Source: Candidatus Avelusimicrobium alvi
Lineage (GTDB): Bacteria; Elusimicrobiota; Elusimicrobia; Elusimicrobiales; Elusimicrobiaceae
NCBI GenBank assembly: GCA_002329395.1
Contig: DCTQ01000011.1
Span: forward strand, 1-17,844
Length of the DNA: 17,844 bases
Direction of reading: 5' to 3'
Shown: positions 12,421 to 17,844 of the stretch, piece by piece
Layout of the letters: each line of letters begins with the position of its first letter
Numbering within the stretch: position 1 is the stretch's first letter
The notes under the pieces: model-generated
What the model was told of the DNA's origin: nothing
The model's database searches: none
What the model saw: the letters and a program-made list of their open reading frames with translations, nothing else
Made by a program: the position numbers and the translations under genes

Positions 12421-12442
12421 TACGCACGCGGCCGTGCGCGTA
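12421..12442. promoter_or_regulatory. Near-palindrome in the divergent region upstream of the PAS/GAF gene
   Basis: A 22-bp dyad (TACGCACGCG...GCGTA) in which nine of eleven position pairs are Watson-Crick and one is G-T. It lies 11 bp upstream of the candidate -35 of the PAS/GAF gene and about 60 bp upstream of the divergent -10. The position suits a regulator site, but G/C-rich dyads arise easily by chance. Confidence 0.3.
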
Positions 12443-12452
12443 CTTCTGTGTA

Positions 12453-12481
12453 TTGCAAGTCCGGGCGGAATTTATTAATAT
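12453..12481 (+). promoter_or_regulatory. Candidate sigma-70 promoter of the PAS/GAF gene
   Basis: TTGCAA (12453-12458, four of six matches to TTGACA) and TAATAT (12476-12481, four of six) are separated by 17 bp. The start of transcription would be near 12488, giving a leader of about 32 nt with AGAGGG just before the ATG. TATAAC at 12481-12486 is an alternative -10 without a matching -35. Confidence 0.4.
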
Positions 12482-12519
12482 ATAACCGTGTTGTTCCATT
12501 TTAGACCGACAGAGGGCAT

Positions 12520-15500
12520 ATGTCCAACAACTTTTTTTCGTTTTTCTCCAAAAAAAATACTCCGGCCGCCGCGGAAATCAAAACGCTGACCCCCGAAATG
12601 CTCGCTTTTCTAGAGCAGTTTCCCACCGCCATTTTACTTTTGGACGCTACGGGCAAAATCACGTTCGCAAGCGCCAGCGCGGCGTCTTTACTGCGCACGG
12701 AGCGCTCCGCGCTGGACGGCGCGCGGGTGGATCGTTTTGGCCTGACCATGGATCAGGTGCGCTCCATGGCCTCCGCCAAGGAGCCCAAAAAGGTGGTTAT
12801 CCAGTTGGTCAACCGCGAGGCGGACGCGGTGTTTGTCAGCGCGGGGGCGAGTATTCTGGCCTCCACGCCGTTTATTATGCTCACGCTGGAAGCCGTGCCC
12901 CATTTTAAGCAGTTAAACGCGGAAAAAACCTTTTTGCGCGCGGTGCTGGACAGCTACCCCGTGCCCGTAACGGTGCAGAACTTTGCGGGCGTGTGCGCGC
13001 TGTGGAACGCGCCGGCCGAAAAAATGTTCGGCTTTAAATCCGCCGACGTGCAGGGCCGCTCCGTATACGATTTCCTGCCTAAAGAAATAGTGCAGTCCGT
13101 GCGCCGGCTGGACGAAGAAGTCCGCACCAAACAGCGCCCGCGCGAAGGCGTGCAGCTGACGTATAAAAACGCCAAAGGCGAGGAACGCACGCTGTCCGTC
13201 ACCAAAGTGCTTACGCCGGCCGAAAACGGCAAAAGCCAGGCCATTTTGACGGCGTTTGAAGACGTAACGGTGCGCCGCCGCTACGAGCAGGACCTGCTGC
13301 AAAACCGCACGCTTTTGCGCGCGGTGCTGGACAATGTGCCGCTTGGCCTGTATACGCGCGACTGCGACAACCAGATGACTTTTTTCAACCGCCAGAGCAT
13401 GACGGTGCTGGGCGAGACCGACGTGAAATGCGTCAATACGCCCCATCCGCACCAGGATTCCAACATCGTGCAGTCCCACTACACCCGCGAACAGCAGGTG
13501 CTTAAAGAGGGGAAAATTAAAGATTATCCCGAAGAAGTGTATGTGGACCACGACGGCAACGAAAAAATCCTGCACCTGATTAAAGTGCCGCTGATGGACG
13601 CCGGCCCCAAGCCGCTGGTGCTTTCCATCGTGGAAGACGTAACCGAACGCCGCCGTCAGGAAAAAGAAATCGCGCGCGCCAACAGCTTTTTAAGCGCCAT
13701 CGTGCAAAACGCGCCTATTGGGCTGTACGCCCGCGGGCAGGACGGGCGGATGCTGCTGCGCAACAAACAGTGCGAACATATTTTCGGCGAAGTGTCCGAA
13801 GAGTCGTTTGACGCCACCGGTTCTTTGCCGCACGAAACGCCGGAGCAGGTGCACGAGTATATTATGCGCGAGCGGGAAGTGCTGGACGCAGGCAAAACGC
13901 TGAATATCCCCGAAGAGGAATACTTAACCGCCGGCGGCGAAAAGAAGCTGCTGCATATGGTTAAAGTGCCTGTGGACGGGGGAAACGGCGAACCGCAGTT
14001 TGTGGTTACGCTGGTGGAAGACATTACCGAAAGAAAAGCGCAGGAACGCACGCTGGTGGAAACGAAAAACTTCCTGCAGACGCTGCTGGACCAGGTGCCC
14101 GTGGCCATTTACGCCCGCGGGCAGGACGACAAGCTCTCTTTCATCAACCGCCGCGCGCACGAGCTCTTTCCGGACGAACGGGAATACCAAGCCAAGGATG
14201 ATTTCTACGGCCAGCGCGAAAAAGCCATCTTTAACGACGGCAAAATGGTGGAATTCCCCGAAGAATGGTACACGACCCTGCGCGGGGACAAAATTCTTCT
14301 GCACCTCATCAAAGCCCCGGTGTTTGACAAAGAAGGCAAGCCCTTTATGGTGCTGACCGTGGCCGAAGACATCACCGAAAAGAAAGCGCAGGAAAAAGCC
14401 ATCATTGACGCCAGAAACTTCCTGCAAACGGTTATCAACAACCTGCCGGTTTCGCTGTCCGTCAAAAATTACGACGGGAAATATATCCTCTGGAACAAAA
14501 AGAGCGAAGAACTCTTCGGCGTAACGGCGGATGCGGTAATCGGGCGCACCTCTTACCGCGCGGACATCAATAAAGAGCAGGCGGAATTTTTGCGCGAAGC
14601 GGACCTGCGCGTATTTGAAAGCAAAAAAGAGCAAAATATCCCGCAGGAACTGATTTCCACCGCCAGCGAAGGCGTAAAAATTATGCACACCGTTAAAACG
14701 CCTGTGTTTAACGTGGACGGCACGCCCAACTGTCTGCTGGTGGTGTCGGAAGACATTACCGCCAAAACCAAAATGGAAAAACAAATCCGCGAAGCGAGCG
14801 ACAAAAATACGCTGCTGGTGGAAAACGCCCGCGAAGGCATCGTCATTTTGGAAGACGGCAAAGTCATCTACGCCAACCGCGCGTTGTGCCATATTTTAGG
14901 CTACGACGAAATGAGCGACGTAACCGGCAAAGACGTGTTTACCCTGGTGGCCGACGACCACCGGGTGTTCCTGAAAGATAAATACGACGCCGTGCTCGCC
15001 GGTTCGGCCGACGCTTCCTCCGCCATTGACGTGCATTTCTTAAAGAAAAACGGCCTGGAAGTGGAAACGGAGTTTGCGGCCGTGGTGTCCCGATACCTCG
15101 GGCGGCGCATCGTGCTGTGCTTCGTGCGCGACGTAACCACCGGCAACCGTATGCTGCGCGACGTAAAGACCGAACGCGAATGTTTCCGCGCCGCGTTTGA
15201 AAAGAGCGTTACGCCGGCGTTCATCCTTTCGCATAAAGGCTACATCAGCGTAATGAACGAAGCGTGCCGCACCCTGTTCGGCTTTACGGAAGCGGACAAG
15301 AATTTCTACCGCAACGTATATATGAAGCCGGCCGTGTCGCTCCCGGCGCGCAAACTGCTGCGCGCGGGAAAATCGGCGCATATGGATTATGTGTTTGATT
15401 TTGACCGGGCGGCCAATATGTTTCCGGACCGCGTGAAAGGTTCCGGCAAGCTGGATCTTTCCGTCAGCTTTGTGCCGATAAACAAGCGCGACGCCAAGGA

Positions 15501-17625
15501 CGGCAGCGTAGAAGCCGATTACGTGGTGTTTTTGGAACGCAAAGACCGGCAAAACGACAAAGCCGCCTGTCCGCCTCCTCCGGCGGTTCCGCCGGTGCCC
15601 GCCGCGCCCGTAAAGGAAAAAACTCCCGCCGCGCCGCGCGCGCCCCTGCCGCCCGCTCCGCCGGCGGTCATCAGCAAAACAGCCAAAGAAATGCTGGTGC
15701 TGCCCAACAGCGAGCCGTACGCGCTGTGCGGGGAGACGTGGAAAATTGAAGTCTGCAACGATTTGTTCTGCTCGCTTTGCCAGCTGAGCGAAGAAGAACT
15801 GCTGGGGCAGGATATCCGCCGTATTTTTGACGCGGACTCCCTGCCGCGCCTGGAGGAAGACTTGCAGGCGCTCGCGGCGGACGGTTCGCTGGCCAACCGC
15901 GAATACCGCATCAATCTCGCAAGCGGCCTGGAACACACCGCCGTGCGGCTGACCGCCGTTAAAGAGGCGGACGGCCGGTATTTGTTTGTCCTGCGCAATA
16001 TGGCGTTTCACCGCCAGATTATGCGCATTTTGGAAGAACGCTCCGCCCATTTAAACGCGTTGTTGGAAGCGACGGACGGCGTGGTGTTTTCCGTCTTGTT
16101 TGAAAACGGCCGTTTCGGGCATATTGAACAGGCCAACAAATTCCTTTCGCGCAAGCTGGGGTTTTCGCACGACGAACTGGTGCATATGCCGTTTAAAGAC
16201 CTGTTCTTTGACCGGGGGCACGATTCCGCCCGCTGCAAGGAAGTGCTGGAGCGCGCGCAGGAAGAGGTGGCTTTGCACGGCAAAACCTCTTTTAAACTGT
16301 CCGTGCGCAAAAAAGACGGTGATTCCTTTGCCGCGCAGGTGGTGGTAACGGTGCTGGACCTGCCCAGCAAAGACGCGGCGTTGGTGGTGGTGCACGATTT
16401 GTCCGAACAGCTGGACGAAGTGGCCAAAGACTCCAAAGAGGCGCAGGAACTTAAAAGCGTGCGCCAGGCGCTGCCCGGGCTGTATTTAAAGACGGACAGC
16501 GACGGCCGCGTGCTGGAAGTGTATTCCAACCTTACCTATTTGGACAATACCCGCGCCGCCGAAACGTTTCTGGAGAAAAAGCCCGCGCAGTATTGGCCGG
16601 AGGAAGCGGCCTCGCGCGCGCTGTTTGCCATTAAAGAATCTCTTTCCATTAACGTAAGCACGCGTTTTGAATTTGAATGGACGGCGGCGGACAAACTGCG
16701 TTATTTTGAGGCCACGGTAACGCCCATCACCGGCCGCGACGAGGCGGTGCTGTGGGTGAAAGACGTGTCGGACCGGCACGCCTACGACGAGCAAATCCAC
16801 GAACTCTATCGCCTTACGAGCGAGCCCGGCCTGTCCATCACCGAACAGGTGGACAAAATCCTGGCGTTCGGTTTAAAAACGTTCCGCGCCGAAGTGGGGC
16901 TCGTGCTTCGCTTTGAACAGGGCAAGCTGGGGCTTGAAAGCCATGTGGTGTACGCCACGAAAAATAACTTTAATATTGAGCGATATATGGAGTTCCCGGT
17001 GGAGGAATGCCTGATAGATGTGCCGGACGGGAATGTTGTTATCTTCCCGGATTTGGAGAACGCTTCCTGCCTGCACTGCCTGCATAAGGAAAAAGGTTTC
17101 GGCTCCCTTCTAGCGGCCCCGCTGTATGTGGGGGGAAAAGTGCTGGGCGCGCTGTGTTTTGCCGCGCGCGAGCCGCGCCGGAGTTTCGGCCAGGGGGCGG
17201 AGGAGCTGATGGGCATTATGTCGCGCCTGCTGAGCCTTCGCATTGAACTGCGCCAGACGGGCAAAATGCTCAGCGAAGCTTCCCGCTCGCTTGCGCGCAC
17301 GCTGGAATACGTGGAAATGCCCGCCGTAATGATGGACCTGGATTACCAGGTTACTTTCGTCAACAAGCCGTTTCTGGAAGCAACGGGCCGCCGCGTGAGC
17401 AATATGCTGGGGCGCGACCTTTTCGCCGAGGTTATCCGTAATGACGATTTGTCCAAACGGATGTTTAAAGCCGCCGAACATTCCGCCGCCGGAAACGCGT
17501 TTCGGGTGCGGATGGACCTGCTGTACGAAAACGGCCTGTACAAGGATACGGGCTGGGACGTGTTCGCCTGCAAAGACGCGGACGGCAAAGTGGACGGTTA
17601 CGCGCTGATAGCTTCGGAATCCTAA
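12520..17625 (+). CDS. Giant multi-PAS/GAF sensory protein without a recognisable output domain
   Basis: A 1701-residue, apparently soluble protein (no membrane segment or signal peptide). I read twelve PAS domains at about 25-127, 136-252, 262-377, 388-505, 516-622, 632-748, 762-875, 887-1007, 1053-1160, 1173-1296, 1310-1418 and 1586-1700. A GAF domain lies at about 1426-1577. Markers are N-R/N-K turns followed by LFG (for example WNKKSEELFG at 658-667) and closing EDVT/EDITERK motifs at 247, 372, 500 and 616. A Pro/Ala-rich linker at 1017-1049 divides the chain. PAS 3-6 are close repeats. I searched by eye for H-box and HATPase motifs, GGDEF, EAL, HD-GYP, MCP signalling and HTH segments and found none; the protein ends right after the last PAS. 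AGAGGG lies 3 bases before the ATG. Ligands are unknown. It probably acts as a sensory scaffold on a partner encoded elsewhere. Confidence 0.88.
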   Translation: MSNNFFSFFSKKNTPAAAEIKTLTPEMLAFLEQFPTAILLLDATGKITFASASAASLLRTERSALDGARVDRFGLTMDQVRSMASAKEPKKVVIQLVNREADAVFVSAGASILASTPFIMLTLEAVPHFKQLNAEKTFLRAVLDSYPVPVTVQNFAGVCALWNAPAEKMFGFKSADVQGRSVYDFLPKEIVQSVRRLDEEVRTKQRPREGVQLTYKNAKGEERTLSVTKVLTPAENGKSQAILTAFEDVTVRRRYEQDLLQNRTLLRAVLDNVPLGLYTRDCDNQMTFFNRQSMTVLGETDVKCVNTPHPHQDSNIVQSHYTREQQVLKEGKIKDYPEEVYVDHDGNEKILHLIKVPLMDAGPKPLVLSIVEDVTERRRQEKEIARANSFLSAIVQNAPIGLYARGQDGRMLLRNKQCEHIFGEVSEESFDATGSLPHETPEQVHEYIMREREVLDAGKTLNIPEEEYLTAGGEKKLLHMVKVPVDGGNGEPQFVVTLVEDITERKAQERTLVETKNFLQTLLDQVPVAIYARGQDDKLSFINRRAHELFPDEREYQAKDDFYGQREKAIFNDGKMVEFPEEWYTTLRGDKILLHLIKAPVFDKEGKPFMVLTVAEDITEKKAQEKAIIDARNFLQTVINNLPVSLSVKNYDGKYILWNKKSEELFGVTADAVIGRTSYRADINKEQAEFLREADLRVFESKKEQNIPQELISTASEGVKIMHTVKTPVFNVDGTPNCLLVVSEDITAKTKMEKQIREASDKNTLLVENAREGIVILEDGKVIYANRALCHILGYDEMSDVTGKDVFTLVADDHRVFLKDKYDAVLAGSADASSAIDVHFLKKNGLEVETEFAAVVSRYLGRRIVLCFVRDVTTGNRMLRDVKTERECFRAAFEKSVTPAFILSHKGYISVMNEACRTLFGFTEADKNFYRNVYMKPAVSLPARKLLRAGKSAHMDYVFDFDRAANMFPDRVKGSGKLDLSVSFVPINKRDAKDGSVEADYVVFLERKDRQNDKAACPPPPAVPPVPAAPVKEKTPAAPRAPLPPAPPAVISKTAKEMLVLPNSEPYALCGETWKIEVCNDLFCSLCQLSEEELLGQDIRRIFDADSLPRLEEDLQALAADGSLANREYRINLASGLEHTAVRLTAVKEADGRYLFVLRNMAFHRQIMRILEERSAHLNALLEATDGVVFSVLFENGRFGHIEQANKFLSRKLGFSHDELVHMPFKDLFFDRGHDSARCKEVLERAQEEVALHGKTSFKLSVRKKDGDSFAAQVVVTVLDLPSKDAALVVVHDLSEQLDEVAKDSKEAQELKSVRQALPGLYLKTDSDGRVLEVYSNLTYLDNTRAAETFLEKKPAQYWPEEAASRALFAIKESLSINVSTRFEFEWTAADKLRYFEATVTPITGRDEAVLWVKDVSDRHAYDEQIHELYRLTSEPGLSITEQVDKILAFGLKTFRAEVGLVLRFEQGKLGLESHVVYATKNNFNIERYMEFPVEECLIDVPDGNVVIFPDLENASCLHCLHKEKGFGSLLAAPLYVGGKVLGALCFAAREPRRSFGQGAEELMGIMSRLLSLRIELRQTGKMLSEASRSLARTLEYVEMPAVMMDLDYQVTFVNKPFLEATGRRVSNMLGRDLFAEVIRNDDLSKRMFKAAEHSAAGNAFRVRMDLLYENGLYKDTGWDVFACKDADGKVDGYALIASES
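13303..14763 (+). repeat. Tandem in-frame PAS duplications (PAS 3-6) inside the giant gene
   Basis: Four consecutive PAS units share a pattern: (L/V)-x-N/D-x-(V/A)P...(L/I)Y-x-R, N-(R/K), a PEE-x-(W/Y) strand, KxLH-x-(I/V)K-(V/A)P and VEDITER-type end. PAS 4 and PAS 5 share an identical 19-base stretch (TACGCCCGCGGGCAGGACG at 13726-13744 and 14110-14128), offset by 384 bp, exactly 128 codons. This indicates duplication within the gene rather than independent domain recruitment. PAS 6 is more diverged in its first half. Confidence 0.75.
15568..15666 (+). other. Proline-rich interdomain linker of the PAS/GAF protein
   Basis: Residues 1017-1049 are almost entirely Pro, Ala and Val with a few charged residues (PPPPAVPPVP, APLPPAPP). 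They separate PAS 1-8 from PAS 9-12 plus GAF. Such segments are extended and flexible, so the protein may work as two modules. The coding DNA is correspondingly CCG/GCC-rich. Confidence 0.7.
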
Positions 17626-17644
17626 ATTGTCCTGAGAAATCCCC

Positions 17645-17680
17645 AAACCCCGGTGTTGCTTACGGCGCGCCGGGGTTTTT
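17645..17680 (+). terminator. Terminator of the PAS/GAF gene
   Basis: AAACCCCGG (17645-17653) pairs with CCGGGGTTT (17670-17678) around a 16-base loop, followed by a T run to 17680. It begins 19 bases after the stop codon, so the giant gene appears to be transcribed alone. Confidence 0.85.
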
Positions 17681-17844
17681 ATGTATTCCGGCACCGGGGC
17701 AATTTGTTGGATGAGGCCGCTTGGAAAATAGGCCGTGTGGACAGAAAACCGCCCCCTGGAAGGGGGCCTTGCAGGCCGTGCAGATAAAGAACCGTTCCCC
17801 AGAAAACTTTTGCATCCCCAAATGTTTCTCTTCCAAGTATCTAA
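17681..17844. other. Right-edge stretch without a recognised gene
   Basis: No convincing coding frame or RNA gene. It contains a perfect 6-bp hairpin with a 5-base loop (GCCCCC-TGGAA-GGGGGC, 17751-17767), flanked by two GGCCGTG copies (17731-17737 and 17774-17780). On the minus strand the hairpin is followed by GGTTTTCTG, a weak terminator-like tail for a gene that might lie beyond the window. Confidence 0.35.

Noticed and set aside
12332..12499. A longer form of the Cys-rich protein starting at 12499
   Set aside because: The additional 56 residues are basic and lack a signal peptide, and would bury the clear signal sequence. GGAGG and an extended -10 precede the ATG at 12331.
12913..16050. 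Long open frames on the minus strand inside the PAS/GAF gene (220, 322 and 336 codons)
   Set aside because: They mirror the G/C-rich third positions of the real gene, have His/Arg/Phe-rich low-information sequence, no ribosome binding sites and no recognisable domain.
12520..17625. A hidden histidine kinase or GGDEF domain in the giant protein
   Set aside because: I read the whole chain and found no H-box, N/G boxes, GGDEF/EAL, HD-GYP or HTH segment. Every region fits PAS, GAF or linker.
17751..17767. Terminator for the PAS/GAF gene
   Set aside because: No U-tract follows on the plus strand, and a better terminator lies at 17645-17680.

Overview
The window looks like chromosomal DNA (about 55% G+C by eye) of a Gram-negative, diderm bacterium. 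My best guess is the Elusimicrobiota (an Elusimicrobium-like gut or animal-associated lineage). The reasons are LL-diaminopimelate aminotransferase (DapL) paired with DapF, two unlinked type IV pilin-like genes, and OmpA-type lipoproteins carrying the DAP-binding Asp/Arg pair. The phylum is inference and was not tested by any search. I see no rRNA, tRNA, CRISPR array, insertion sequence, transposase or phage gene.

Layout, left to right. (a) 1-457: 3' end of a Cys-rich pilin gene and a terminator shared with a convergent nitroreductase gene. (b) 455-3125: the nitroreductase is divergent from dapF-dapL, an overlapping pair for the last steps to meso-DAP (lysine and peptidoglycan). The divergent region holds a palindrome over the nitroreductase -10 box. 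(c) 3161-3799: a complete pilin-like gene and a bidirectional terminator. (d) 3815-6171, minus strand: SirB1/transglutaminase-like protein, NfeD-like protein, SPFH (QmcA-like) membrane protein. (e) 6285-7781, minus strand: two paralogous OmpA-domain lipoproteins, each with its own terminator, separated by a 100-bp palindromic repeat. (f) 7831-11688, minus strand: a compact seven-gene operon DUF1189-queD-queE-folE-folP-PTPS-like-folK for pterin, folate and 7-deazaguanine (queuosine) precursors. The PTPS-like member carries the Glu-type active site of PTPS-III, which elsewhere replaces FolB, and no folB is present. (g) 11726-12331, minus strand: a secreted protein of unknown family with ten cysteines, divergent from (h) 12520-17625, a 1701-residue cytoplasmic protein that I read as about twelve PAS domains and one GAF domain with no kinase, cyclase, phosphodiesterase or DNA-binding output. 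It is followed by a strong terminator, so it is probably monocistronic.

How the parts connect: FolE makes dihydroneopterin triphosphate, which is drawn off by QueD then QueE toward queuosine and by the PTPS-like enzyme, then FolK and FolP, toward dihydropteroate. Placing both branches under one promoter couples them. DapF/DapL supply DAP for the peptidoglycan that the two OmpA-domain lipoproteins are predicted to bind.

Promoters: several genes share an extended -10 box resembling TTTGnTAnnAT (nitroreductase, second pilin, SirB1-like, Cys-rich secreted protein). Three starts (dapF, SirB1-like, DUF1189) have a -10-like box only 6-7 nt before the ATG and no Shine-Dalgarno, which suggests leaderless transcripts. 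The most interesting items are the PAS/GAF-only giant protein, the PTPS-III bypass inside a joint folate/queuosine operon, and the apparent leaderless promoters.
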